Shown piece after piece: positions 16,919 through 25,543 of a DNA stretch of 64,000 bases; position 1 is the first letter of the stretch; each line of letters begins with the position of its first letter. The position numbers and the translations under genes were made by a program. The notes under the pieces are model-generated. The model did not search any database, was not told where the DNA came from, and worked only from the letters and a program-made list of their open reading frames with translations. The DNA comes from Paracoccus denitrificans (GTDB taxonomy: Bacteria; Pseudomonadota; Alphaproteobacteria; Rhodobacterales; Rhodobacteraceae), in assembly GCA_003240735.1 (NCBI GenBank), contig QFNE01000008.1, positions 1 to 64,000 of the forward strand, written 5' to 3'.

Positions 16919-17328
16919 GGGCGGGGGTCGGCATTTGCCATCTGGGCGGCGTCGAACTGCCCCGGCAAAAGTTTTGCGATGGTCGTGTCCTGCACCACCC
17001 CGGACAACGTCGCCAAGCGGACGGGGGTATCCCCTGCCCCGAACTCGGCCAGCTTCTGGCGGCACCCGCCGCAGGGTGTGACCGGGGTCGGGCTGTCGGC
17101 AATCACGCAGACAGCCGTCAGCGCGGTCTCGCCACCCGCCACCATCGCGGCGATGGCGCCTGCCTCGGCGCAGGTTCCTTCGGGATAGGCGACGTTTTCC
17201 ACATTGCACCCCTGATAGATGCGACCGCTTGCCCCCCGCACGGCAGCGCCGACCTTGAACCCGGAATACGGTGCATATGCGCGGTCCCAAACCTGCCGTG
17301 CAGCGGTCAACATCGTGTCATCGGTCAT
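16915..17328 (-). CDS. cdd: Cytidine deaminase
   Basis: Zinc enzyme deaminating cytidine or deoxycytidine. At 137 aa it is the short homotetrameric type: AYAPYSGFKVGAAV, CNVENVAYPEGTCAEAGAI with the catalytic CAE, and TPCGGCRQKLAEF with the two other zinc Cys residues. The start at 17328 has an AAAGGA site about 9 nt upstream; the open frame upstream is not family-like. First gene of cdd-deoA-deoB-add, divergent from maeB. Confidence 0.95.
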   Translation of the reverse strand: MTDDTMLTAARQVWDRAYAPYSGFKVGAAVRGASGRIYQGCNVENVAYPEGTCAEAGAIAAMVAGGETALTAVCVIADSPTPVTPCGGCRQKLAEFGAGDTPVRLATLSGVVQDTTIAKLLPGQFDAAQMANADPRP

Positions 17329-17460
17329 GTCTTGGCGTCCTTTCAGTGCTCTGTGATCATCGCCCCGCCACCTGCGCTGTGCAAGCGTGCTGGACGGGGG
17401 GCGCACCGCTGGGGTAACGCTGCGGCACGCACGGACGTGAACACCAAGGGGGGCACCGCG

Positions 17461-19758
17461 ATGGATGATCGCAAGCAGGACACAGCACGCCACGACACAG
17501 CACGGCAAGAGGCGCTGCGCTATCACGAGTTCCCCCGCCCCGGTAAGCTGGAAATCCGCGCCACGAAGCCGCTGGCCAACGGCCGCGACCTGAGCCGCGC
17601 CTATTCTCCCGGCGTTGCGGAAGCCTGTCTGGAGATTAAGGCCGATCCGGCGGACGCCGCACGCTATACCTCGCGGGGCAATCTTGTGGCGGTCGTGTCG
17701 AACGGGACGGCCGTGCTGGGTCTGGGCAATATCGGGCCGCTGGCGTCCAAGCCGGTGATGGAAGGCAAGGCGGTTCTTTTCAAGAAATTCGCTGACATCG
17801 ACTGCTTTGACATCGAAGTGAACGAAAGCGACCCCGAAAAGCTTGCCGCCATCGTCCGCGCGCTAGAGCCGACCTTCGGTGCGATCAACCTTGAAGACAT
17901 CAAGGCACCGGACTGTTTTGTCGTCGAAAAACTGTGCCGCGAGACGATGAACATCCCCGTGTTCCACGACGACCAGCACGGGACCGCCATCGTCGTCGGC
18001 GCTGCTGCGACCAACGCGCTGCGGGTGGTCGGCAAGGACTTCGGCGACATCAAGGTCGTGTCGACCGGTGGCGGTGCGGCCGGCATCGCCTGCCTGAACA
18101 TGCTGATCAAGCTGGGCGTCAAACGCGAAAACATCTGGCTGTGCGACCTGCACGGTCTGGTCTACGAAGGCCGGCCCGAGGACATGAACCCGCAGAAAGC
18201 CGAATTCGCGCAGACGACCGATTTGCGTGACCTTTCGCAGGTCATCGACGGCGCCGACCTGTTCCTGGGGCTTTCGGGCCCCGGCGTCCTGACCCCTGAC
18301 ATGGCCAAACGCATGGCGGCACGTCCGATTATCTTCGCGCTGGCAAACCCGACGCCGGAAATCATGCCCGACATTTTGGTCGACGCGGTTCCCGATGCCA
18401 TCATCGCAACCGGCCGCAGCGACTTTCCGAACCAGGTGAACAATGTCCTGTGCTTCCCCTTCATTTTCCGCGGTGCGCTGGACGTCGGCGCGACCGAGAT
18501 CAACGACGCCATGGAGATCGCCTGCGTCGAAGGCATCGCCGCCCTTGCCCGCACGACCACCAGCGCCGAGGCGGCAGCCGCCTATCGCGGTGAAACGCTG
18601 ACATTTGGTCCCCGCTATCTTATCCCCAAACCCTTCGATCCGCGTCTGATCGGCGTCGTTGCAACCGCAGTTGCGCGTGCAGCGATGGAGACGGGCGTCG
18701 CGACCCGCCCCATCGACGACCTCCAAGCGTATCGTCGCAAGCTCGACGGATCGGTCTTCCGTTCAGCCATGATCATGCGTCCGGTGTTCGAGGCGTCCGC
18801 CACCGCCAGCCGCCGCATCGTCTTTGCCGAGGGCGAGGACGAGCGTGTTCTGCGCGCGGCGAACGCCATTCTGGAAGAAACCGACGACGTGCCGATCCTG
18901 ATCGGCCGCCCCGACGTCATCAGCGTGCGCTGCGAACGCGCCGGCCTGCCGATCCGCCCTGAAAAGGACTTTGAGATCGTCAACCCGCAGGACGACCCGC
19001 GCTATCGCGATTACTGGGAAACCTATCACAGCCTGATGTCCCGGCGCGGCGTGACCGAAGACATCGCGCGCGCGATCATGCGCACCAACACCACAGCCAT
19101 CAGCGCCGTCATGGTTCATCGGAACGAAGCTGACAGCATGATCTGCGGCACGTTCGGGCAGTATTCGTGGCACCTGAAATACGTCCGCGAGGTTCTGGCC
19201 CGTGACGGCCACCATCCGGTCGGTGCGCTGTCGATGCTGATCTTGGAAGATGGACCGCTGTTCATCGCCGACACGCAGGTTCACAACGACCCGACCCCGA
19301 TGGAGGTCGTCGAAACTGTTCAGGGTTGTGCCCGTCACGTCCGCCGGTTCGGCATCACCCCGCGCGTCGCGCTGTGCAGCCATTCGCAATTCGGCAATCA
19401 GGACACGCCCTCGGGTCGCAAGATGCGCGAAGCGATGGACCTGTTGGCGCAACGCGAACCCGACTTCATCTATGACGGTGAGATGCAGGTTGATTCTGCG
19501 CTGGACCCGGATCTGCGCGATCGCCTGCTGCCCACGTCCCGGTTGGGCAAAGAGGCCGCGAACGTGCTGGTCTTCTCAAACGCCGATGCCGCGTCTGGCG
19601 TGCGCAACGCGTTGAAAATGCGCGCCAACGGGTTGGAAGTCGGACCGATCCTGATGGGCATGGCAAACCGGGCGCACATCGTCACACCGTCGATCTCGGC
19701 ACGCGGCCTGTTGAACATCAGCGCTTTGGCCGGAACGCCTGTCGGCCATTACAGCTGA
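17461..19758 (+). CDS. maeB: NADP-dependent malic enzyme with C-terminal phosphotransacetylase domain
   Basis: Oxidatively decarboxylates malate to pyruvate, giving NADPH. The 765-aa chain has the malic N-terminal domain (SRAYSPGVAEAC, INLEDIKAPDCF, HDDQHGTA), the NAD(P)-binding domain (VSTGGGAAGIACL) and, from about residue 430, a phosphate acetyltransferase-like domain (RIVFAEGEDERVLRAA), which in the family is regulatory and not catalytic. This fusion is normal for MaeB and not an anomaly. The start has an AAGGGGGG site; a VOC gene follows after 2 nt. Confidence 0.96.
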   Translation: MDDRKQDTARHDTARQEALRYHEFPRPGKLEIRATKPLANGRDLSRAYSPGVAEACLEIKADPADAARYTSRGNLVAVVSNGTAVLGLGNIGPLASKPVMEGKAVLFKKFADIDCFDIEVNESDPEKLAAIVRALEPTFGAINLEDIKAPDCFVVEKLCRETMNIPVFHDDQHGTAIVVGAAATNALRVVGKDFGDIKVVSTGGGAAGIACLNMLIKLGVKRENIWLCDLHGLVYEGRPEDMNPQKAEFAQTTDLRDLSQVIDGADLFLGLSGPGVLTPDMAKRMAARPIIFALANPTPEIMPDILVDAVPDAIIATGRSDFPNQVNNVLCFPFIFRGALDVGATEINDAMEIACVEGIAALARTTTSAEAAAAYRGETLTFGPRYLIPKPFDPRLIGVVATAVARAAMETGVATRPIDDLQAYRRKLDGSVFRSAMIMRPVFEASATASRRIVFAEGEDERVLRAANAILEETDDVPILIGRPDVISVRCERAGLPIRPEKDFEIVNPQDDPRYRDYWETYHSLMSRRGVTEDIARAIMRTNTTAISAVMVHRNEADSMICGTFGQYSWHLKYVREVLARDGHHPVGALSMLILEDGPLFIADTQVHNDPTPMEVVETVQGCARHVRRFGITPRVALCSHSQFGNQDTPSGRKMREAMDLLAQREPDFIYDGEMQVDSALDPDLRDRLLPTSRLGKEAANVLVFSNADAASGVRNALKMRANGLEVGPILMGMANRAHIVTPSISARGLLNISALAGTPVGHYS

Positions 19759-19760
19759 CC

Positions 19761-20120
19761 GTGGGCCTGATTGATCATGTTCATGTCCGGGCGGGCGACT
19801 TTGCCCGCTCGGCCGCGTTCTACCGGGCGGTCTTAGCGGCAATTGGCCGTACGGACGTTCACGATGGCGACGATTGGCTGGAATGCGGGCCGTTTTTTCT
19901 GGATGCGGCGCCGCCGGGTCAGCCGCCTTCCCGCATTCACCTGTGTTTCTCGGCGACCAGCCGCGGTCAGGTCGCAGCGTTCCACCGGGCCGGATTGGAC
20001 GCCGGCGGCACCGACAACGGACCGCCCGGCCTTCGCGACTATCACCCCGGCTACTACGCTGCGTTCGTGCTTGACCCGGACGGCAACAATATCGAGGCCA
20101 AGTTCGACGAACGCGCCTGA
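19761..20120 (+). CDS. VOC (glyoxalase/bleomycin resistance) family protein
   Basis: A 119-aa single vicinal-oxygen-chelate domain: IDHVHVRAGDFARSAAFY at the start with the first metal His, HLCFSATSRGQVAAFH in the middle, and the terminal DPDGNNIEAKFDE with the metal Glu. The substrate is not identifiable. Start GTG at 19761, 2 nt after maeB, so it is probably translated from the maeB message. Its TGA abuts the aroA TCA (reverse TGA), leaving no gap between convergent genes. Confidence 0.82.
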   Translation: MGLIDHVHVRAGDFARSAAFYRAVLAAIGRTDVHDGDDWLECGPFFLDAAPPGQPPSRIHLCFSATSRGQVAAFHRAGLDAGGTDNGPPGLRDYHPGYYAAFVLDPDGNNIEAKFDERA

Positions 20121-21452
20121 TCAGCCAAGATCGGCGCCCAAGCCGGTCATCAATGAAACGAAGTCTGGAAAGCTGGTCGCGATGGCTGCGCCATCATCGA
20201 CAGTGATCGGCTGCGCCGACGCCAGACCGGCGATCAGGAATGACATCGCAATCCGGTGGTCCAGATGCGTGGCGACCGTTGCGCCTCCCGGCAATCCACC
20301 CGTTCCGTGAACGGTCAGACTGTCCCGCGTCTCCTCCAGTTTGGCCCCGTTCGCTTCCAGTCCCCGCGCCATCGCGTCAATGCGGTCGCTTTCCTTGACG
20401 CGCAATTCCGCCACGCCATTCATCACCGTGGTGCCTTCGGCATAAGCGGCAATCACAGAAAGAATCGGAAACTCGTCGATCATGCTGGCAGCCCGGCCTT
20501 CAGGCACCTCGACACCTTTCAGCGGTCCATGACGCACGATCAGATCGGCCACCGGCTCTCCGCCCTCATCGCGGGGGTTCTCCCATGTCAGGTCGGCACC
20601 CATTTCCTCCAGCGTCAGGTAAAGACCATCGCGCGTCGGGTTGCGGCTGACGCCCGGCACCCGGATTTCCGATCCCGGCACGATCAAGGCCGCAGCAACC
20701 GGGAACGCGGCACTTGATGGGTCGCGGGGGACAGCCACGTTGCACGGCCTCAATTCGGGCTGACCGGTCAGGGTGATGACATGACCTTCATCCGTCACCT
20801 CAGTCGTGACGGTCGCTCCGAAGCCTTGCAGCATGCGTTCGGTATGGTCGCGCGTCGGCTCGGATTCGATGACGACCGTCTGGCCCGGCGCGTTCAACCC
20901 CGCCAGCAGGACGGCCGATTTGATCTGCGCGCTGGCGACGGGGGTGTGATACCGCACCGGAACCGGCTCTGCGGCGCCTTTGACGGTCGCGGGCAACAAA
21001 CCACCTTCACGCGTGGTGAATTCCGCGCCGAACAGTGACAGCGGTTCCGTGACGCGCCGCATGGGCCGCCGTGACAGGCTGGCGTCACCGGTGAATGTGG
21101 CGGTGATGGGCGTGGTTGCCATCGCCCCCATGATCAGCCGCACGCCGGTGCCCGAATTGCCGCAGTCGATCACGCCTTCGGGTTCGGCAAAACCGCCGAC
21201 GCCGACGCCGTCAATGACCCACTCTCCCTCGCCAATCCGCTCGACCCGCGCGCCAAAGGCGGCCATGGCCTTGGCGGTGTCAATGACATCCTGCCCCTCA
21301 AGCAGCCCCGTGACGTGGGTCCGCCCCACAGCGAGCGCGCCAAGGATCAACGCGCGGTGGCTGACCGATTTGTCGCCCGGCACGTGCGCCACGCCCGCCA
21401 ACGGGCCACTTTGGCGGGCGATCATCGGACGTGGTTCGGCACTGTGGGACAT
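20121..21452 (-). CDS. aroA: 3-phosphoshikimate 1-carboxyvinyltransferase (EPSP synthase)
   Basis: Sixth enzyme of the shikimate pathway. At 443 aa it has the active-site segments PGDKSVSHRALILGALA, DCGNSGTGVRLIMGAMA and VKESDRIDAMARGLEANGA. The glycine-loop residue following GNSGT is G, with A at MGAMATTP, so it resembles the class II, CP4-like group of alphaproteobacterial enzymes. Monocistronic here; its stop abuts the VOC gene stop. Confidence 0.96.
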   Translation of the reverse strand: MSHSAEPRPMIARQSGPLAGVAHVPGDKSVSHRALILGALAVGRTHVTGLLEGQDVIDTAKAMAAFGARVERIGEGEWVIDGVGVGGFAEPEGVIDCGNSGTGVRLIMGAMATTPITATFTGDASLSRRPMRRVTEPLSLFGAEFTTREGGLLPATVKGAAEPVPVRYHTPVASAQIKSAVLLAGLNAPGQTVVIESEPTRDHTERMLQGFGATVTTEVTDEGHVITLTGQPELRPCNVAVPRDPSSAAFPVAAALIVPGSEIRVPGVSRNPTRDGLYLTLEEMGADLTWENPRDEGGEPVADLIVRHGPLKGVEVPEGRAASMIDEFPILSVIAAYAEGTTVMNGVAELRVKESDRIDAMARGLEANGAKLEETRDSLTVHGTGGLPGGATVATHLDHRIAMSFLIAGLASAQPITVDDGAAIATSFPDFVSLMTGLGADLG

Positions 21453-21520
21453 CGCAGACTCCTTCTGTTGCGTCGGTCTAACGCAGCACGGCGTCTACCG
21501 CCACGCCCATGTCTTCGTCA

Positions 21521-21542
21521 GGAAAATATCCCCGCCGGAGGC
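21521..21542 (-). repeat. Rhodobacterales-type intergenic element (CCTCCGGCGGGGATATTTT)
   Basis: The minus strand reads GCCTCCGGCGGGGATATTTT in the gap between trmB and aroA. This sequence type recurs between genes in many Rhodobacterales genomes as I recall it; only one copy is in this window. A CCGCC/GGCGG pairing just upstream followed by ATATTTT suggests it works as the trmB terminator. Confidence 0.45.
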
Positions 21543-21560
21543 CCTTCTGGCGGCCGGGTG

Positions 21561-22256
21561 CTAGCGACGAAAAGTCGCGTAATGGGGCACGCGGCCCTCG
21601 CGCAGCGCCTTCTGCTCGTACCGTGTCGAATGCCAGTCATCCCAAGCGACCGGCCCCTCGTTGATCAGATCGAACCCCGCCAATGGCACCTCTTCCAGTG
21701 TCTGGCGCATGTAATCGGGAATGTCGGTTGCCACGCGGAACTCTGCCCCCGGTGCCATCACCCGGTGCAGCGGCAGCAGATGTTCGGGTGTGACGAACCG
21801 GCGGCGGTGATGGCGTGTCTTGGGCCACGGATCGGGATAGTTCAGGAATGCCTTGGCCACGCTGCCATCGGGCAGCACGTCCATCAGATCGCGCGCATCG
21901 CCCGGATGGACGCTGACGTTCGTCACGCCTGCTGCCCGGATCTTGCCAAGAAGCATGGCAACGCCGTTGATGAATGGCTCACACCCGATCACACCCACTT
22001 CGGGATAACGCGCAGCCATAGCGACCATGTGTTCCCCCCCGCCGAAACCTATCTCCAGCCAGATCGGACGGTCGTCGCCAAAGATCGACGCGGGGTCGAT
22101 CATGCGGCGTTCCGGGTTGTCCTGAATGGTGATGCCGCACGGGGCCAGATCGCCCAGATCCTCGGACAGATAACCCTTCTGGCTTTGCCGAAGCGTCTTG
22201 CCGTGGCGACGGCCATAGAAGTTGCGGTGTGTGGGGTTCGGGTCAAAATCGCTCAT
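21561..22256 (-). CDS. trmB: tRNA (guanosine(46)-N7)-methyltransferase
   Basis: Methylates N7 of G46 in the tRNA variable loop. At 231 aa it shows FYGRRHGKTLR, the SAM motif LEIGFGGGEHM, NYPDPWPKTRHHRRR (the hallmark TrmB motif) and the C-terminal TRYEQKAL. Two ATGs are possible (22256 and 22265); neither has a ribosome binding site, and I chose the shorter. rnj lies upstream on the same strand, ending 55 nt before it. Confidence 0.95.
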   Translation of the reverse strand: MSDFDPNPTHRNFYGRRHGKTLRQSQKGYLSEDLGDLAPCGITIQDNPERRMIDPASIFGDDRPIWLEIGFGGGEHMVAMAARYPEVGVIGCEPFINGVAMLLGKIRAAGVTNVSVHPGDARDLMDVLPDGSVAKAFLNYPDPWPKTRHHRRRFVTPEHLLPLHRVMAPGAEFRVATDIPDYMRQTLEEVPLAGFDLINEGPVAWDDWHSTRYEQKALREGRVPHYATFRR

Positions 22257-22279
22257 GCCGGGCATGTGGCCGATCGGCC

Positions 22280-22297
22280 GGGCGCGGTCAAGCGCCC
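22280..22297 (-). other. Stem-loop and palindrome between rnj and trmB
   Basis: GGGCGC and GCGCCC arms around a 6-nt loop, next to a perfect 12-bp palindrome GGCCGATCGGCC at 22268-22279. They fill the short rnj-trmB gap. No T run follows in either direction, so termination is uncertain; they may simply stabilise the rnj 3' end. Confidence 0.35.
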
Positions 22298-22311
22298 AGC
22301 CGCAGGGTCCA

Positions 22312-23985
22312 TCAATCGGCCGCTAGACGGCTGACGATCACGGTCACCTCGGGTTTCTTGCCGATTTCATCGACAGACACCTGGCGCACGATCTTGCGAA
22401 TGCCGTCATCCATCTTCTTGTCGTCGTTGACGGTGCTGTCATCTGCCCGCTCCAGAAAGCCCGACAGGGCGTCTTCGACAGCGCGCGCCAACCCGTCGCG
22501 ACTGCGCCCGACTTCCGGCAGGCCCATCGTTTCCACCCAGGCGTCCGGCAGCGGGTTGTCGTCTTCGTCGACGATGACCGAAATCAGGGCGTGACCGTTC
22601 AGTGCCATGCGAATGCGGTCGCGCACGACCCCGTCCATCGCACCGATCAGAACCGTGCCGTCCAGATAGACGCGGCCTGTGTCGATGTCGTCCACAACCT
22701 TGGGCAGCGCGCCGGTCACGTCCAGCATCGTTCCGTTGACGCAAATTTCCGACGCGATCCCTTTGCTGGCGGCAATTTTGGCGTGTTCGCGCAGATGCAT
22801 GTGTTCGCCGTGCATCGGGATCAGGATTTCGGGCTTCAGCAGGTCGTGGACGGCTTCCAGATCGGGGCGGTTCGCGTGGCCGGACACGTGATAGACGCCG
22901 TCATCAGGGTCGAACACGTCGACGCCCAGACGGCTCAGGTTGTTCATGATGCGGATCACCGACCGCTCATTCCCCGGGATCGTTCGGCTGGAGAAAAGGA
23001 AGCTGTCGCCTTCCTTCAGCTGCAGCCCCAGATACTTGCCCATGGACAGCTGCATCGACGCGGCGCGACGCTCTCCCTGACTTCCGGTGACGATCAGCAT
23101 GACCTTGTTGCGCGGCATGTCGGCGGCCTCTTCCGGGCCGATGACGGGCGGAAAGTCCTTGAGGATGCCGGTCTCAATCGCCGCGGTCACCATCTTGCGC
23201 ATCGCGCGACCCAGCAGACAGATCTTGCGCCCCGATGCCACGCCAGCGTCCGCCAGCGTTTTCAGCCGCGCGACGTTCGAGGCGAATGTGGTCGCGACGA
23301 CCATCTGTTTCTGCGCCGTCACCCAGTCCAGAAGCGGCGTAGCCAGAATTGCCTCGGACCGGCCCGGCGTTGGCACAAACACGTTCGTCGAATCACACGC
23401 CAGCACCTTGATCGGACGTTCGTTCGCGATGTCGTGCCACAGCTTGGGATCAAATGCCTCGCCCACGACAGGTGTGCCGTCCAGCTTGAAATCGCCCGTA
23501 TGCACGACGCGTCCGGCAGGCGTGTCGATCAGCAGGGCCGAGCTTTCCGGGATAGAGTGGCTCAGCGGCACGAACTGCACCTTGAACGGGCCGGCCTGAA
23601 CTGTTTCGGGGCGCGCCGTCACGATGTTCAGCGCGTCCTTGGGCTGGCCGGCATCGTCCATCTTCATCCGCGCCAGCGTGCCGGTGAAGCGACGGCAATA
23701 GACCGGAACCTTCAGCCGATCCCACAACAGACCCAGCGCACCGACGTGGTCTTCGTGCGCGTGGGTGATGAAGATCGCTTCCAGCCGGTCGCGGTTCTTT
23801 TCCAGCCAGCGCAGGTCCGGCATGATCAGATCGATCCCCGGAGCGGTATCCATGTCACCGAACGTGACGCCCAGATCGACGAGGATCAGGCGTTCCCGAC
23901 CCGGCTCTCCGTATCCCCAGACATAGGCGTTCATGCCAATTTCACCCGCGCCGCCCAAAGGCAGATAGATCAGGCGTTCAGACAT
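22312..23985 (-). CDS. rnj: Ribonuclease J
   Basis: Metallo-beta-lactamase/beta-CASP ribonuclease with 5'-3' exonuclease and endonuclease activity in mRNA and rRNA processing. At 557 aa it has the zinc motif ITHAHEDHVGAL near residues 73-84, HTGDFKLDGTPV, CDSTNV, TGSQGERRA and HVSGHANRPDLE (beta-CASP motifs), and a C-terminal RNase J domain. Its ATG overlaps the coaX stop by 8 nt (ATGTCTGA). It ends the long nuo-birA-coaX-rnj series. Confidence 0.96.
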   Translation of the reverse strand: MSERLIYLPLGGAGEIGMNAYVWGYGEPGRERLILVDLGVTFGDMDTAPGIDLIMPDLRWLEKNRDRLEAIFITHAHEDHVGALGLLWDRLKVPVYCRRFTGTLARMKMDDAGQPKDALNIVTARPETVQAGPFKVQFVPLSHSIPESSALLIDTPAGRVVHTGDFKLDGTPVVGEAFDPKLWHDIANERPIKVLACDSTNVFVPTPGRSEAILATPLLDWVTAQKQMVVATTFASNVARLKTLADAGVASGRKICLLGRAMRKMVTAAIETGILKDFPPVIGPEEAADMPRNKVMLIVTGSQGERRAASMQLSMGKYLGLQLKEGDSFLFSSRTIPGNERSVIRIMNNLSRLGVDVFDPDDGVYHVSGHANRPDLEAVHDLLKPEILIPMHGEHMHLREHAKIAASKGIASEICVNGTMLDVTGALPKVVDDIDTGRVYLDGTVLIGAMDGVVRDRIRMALNGHALISVIVDEDDNPLPDAWVETMGLPEVGRSRDGLARAVEDALSGFLERADDSTVNDDKKMDDGIRKIVRQVSVDEIGKKPEVTVIVSRLAAD

Positions 23986-24757
23986 TGCCCATCTCCTTGT
24001 TGTAATCGTAAATGAGCCGAAGCCCGTGAACGGTCAGATCATCCTCGATCGCGTCAAAGACATCGAACCCTTGGTTGAAAAGCGGCGCAAGCCCGCCGGT
24101 GGCAATAACTTTCATCTGACGCGCGCGCTCGTCCCGGATCTTGCGAACGATCCCCTCGACCAGGCCGATATAGCCCCAGAAGATCCCAGACTGGATACAG
24201 GCGACCGTGTTGGTGCCGATGACTTGCGTCGGCATCGTCACATCGACATGCGGCAGGCTGGCCGCCCCCATGTGCAGCGCCTCAAGGCTCAGGTTCACGC
24301 CGGGCGCGATGACACCGCCGACATAGGCACCGTCCGTATCGACAACGTCGAATGTGGTCGCCGTCCCGAAATCGACAACAATCAGGTCCGGCCCGAACAG
24401 ATCAAACCCACCGACGGTGTTCGTCAAGCGATCTGGTCCGACCGTCGTCCCCTCGTCCACGCGGGGGGCGATGGGCAAAAGGCAGTCGGGTCGGCCGACG
24501 ACATAGGGGCGCGTATTGAAGTATCGGTTGCAAAGCACCCGCAGATTGAACACCACGCGCGGAACGGTCGAGCTGATCACACAGGCATCGATCTGGCCGT
24601 CGATCCCGTTCAGCTTCATCATGCTGGCAAGCCAGACCTGATATTCATCTGCCGTCCGCTGATGGTTGGTGGACATGCGCCAATGGCCGATAAACGCAGC
24701 CCCATCCCAGATCGAAAAAACCGTGTTGGTGTTGCCGGTGTCGATGCACAATAGCAT
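23978..24757 (-). CDS. coaX: Type III pantothenate kinase
   Basis: First enzyme of coenzyme A synthesis, phosphorylating pantothenate. At 259 aa it has the ASKHA phosphate-binding start LLCIDTGNTNTVF, RPDCLLPIAPRVDEGTTVGPDRLTN, the catalytic VVDFGTATTFDVVD and VIAPGVNLSLEALH. It lies between birA (3 nt upstream) and rnj (8-nt overlap), the usual alphaproteobacterial order behind nuoN. Confidence 0.96.
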   Translation of the reverse strand: MLLCIDTGNTNTVFSIWDGAAFIGHWRMSTNHQRTADEYQVWLASMMKLNGIDGQIDACVISSTVPRVVFNLRVLCNRYFNTRPYVVGRPDCLLPIAPRVDEGTTVGPDRLTNTVGGFDLFGPDLIVVDFGTATTFDVVDTDGAYVGGVIAPGVNLSLEALHMGAASLPHVDVTMPTQVIGTNTVACIQSGIFWGYIGLVEGIVRKIRDERARQMKVIATGGLAPLFNQGFDVFDAIEDDLTVHGLRLIYDYNKEMGNV

Positions 24758-24760
24758 GGC

Positions 24761-25543
24761 TCAACCTTCGGGGAAAAAGACGTCGGCGGCCGGGATCGTC
24801 TCTCGGCCCGCCGGGGTGAGCAAAATCAGCGCCCCGTCATCAGCGATCCCTTCAAAGCGCCCGGTGCGGCTGGTCGTGCCGGTGCGTGCGGTAATCGTTT
24901 CACCGACACGGGCCGCGCGCGCCAACCACCCCGCGCGGATGGGTGCGAACCCTTCGGTCTGAAATCGCGCCAGCCATTCGGCAAATGCAGGTGCCAGAAG
25001 GTCTAGAAAATCCTCGGGCGTGACCAGATGACCCGTTTCGCCCTTGACCGACACAGGCGGCAGTGCACCCGCCTCGACAACCGCACCATCGGGTGCCGCG
25101 GCCAAGTTGACGCCGATTCCCACCGCGAGCAGATCGCCGCCTTGCCCTGCTCCGGCACTTTCCAGAAGGATGCCTGCGACCTTGCCGCCGTTCAGCAGCA
25201 CGTCGTTGGGCCATTTTATCGCCAGACGCGCCGACGGTCCGCAGGCCGCGCCAAGCGCGTCATAAAGCGCAAGCGCGGCCACGAAAGACAGCAACGCTCC
25301 GTCGCGCGGCGTGCCGAAATTCGGCAGCGCCAAGGTGCCGGCAAAGTTCCCCGCGGGCATTTCCCAAACGCGACCACGACGACCCCGGCCGGAGTACTGT
25401 TCCCGGGTGACAATCCAGGTGGGGGCGGTCAGATCGCGGGCACTGCGAAACGCCTCGGCATTCGTGCTGTCGGTGCGCGGCAGGATACGCCGCTCCACGC
25501 CCGGGGGCCAAGACGCCGAAATTGGCGCTGATTGATCAGTCAA
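24761..25543 (-). CDS. birA: Biotin--[acetyl-CoA-carboxylase] ligase
   Basis: Attaches biotin to the carboxyl carrier protein. At about 260 aa it holds the ligase catalytic domain (RTDSTNAEAF, the biotin-binding GRGRRGRVWE, LAIKWPNDVLLNGGKVAGILLE in part, GIGVNL) and the small C-terminal domain; it has no N-terminal helix-turn-helix, so it is not a repressor. The frame lacks an ATG near the nuoN stop. I favour a TTG at 25543 that overlaps the nuoN stop by 8 nt (TTGACTGA), the same arrangement as several other gene pairs here. The start is therefore less certain than the function. Confidence 0.9.
   Translation of the reverse strand: MTDQSAPISASWPPGVERRILPRTDSTNAEAFRSARDLTAPTWIVTREQYSGRGRRGRVWEMPAGNFAGTLALPNFGTPRDGALLSFVAALALYDALGAACGPSARLAIKWPNDVLLNGGKVAGILLESAGAGQGGDLLAVGIGVNLAAAPDGAVVEAGALPPVSVKGETGHLVTPEDFLDLLAPAFAEWLARFQTEGFAPIRAGWLARAARVGETITARTGTTSRTGRFEGIADDGALILLTPAGRETIPAADVFFPEG

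Noticed and set aside
18750..19758. MaeB C-terminal phosphotransacetylase domain as a novel fusion
   Set aside because: This domain order is the standard MaeB architecture.
20118..20123. TGATCA at the junction of the VOC gene and aroA as a regulatory palindrome
   Set aside because: It is just two abutting stop codons, TGA and its reverse complement TCA.
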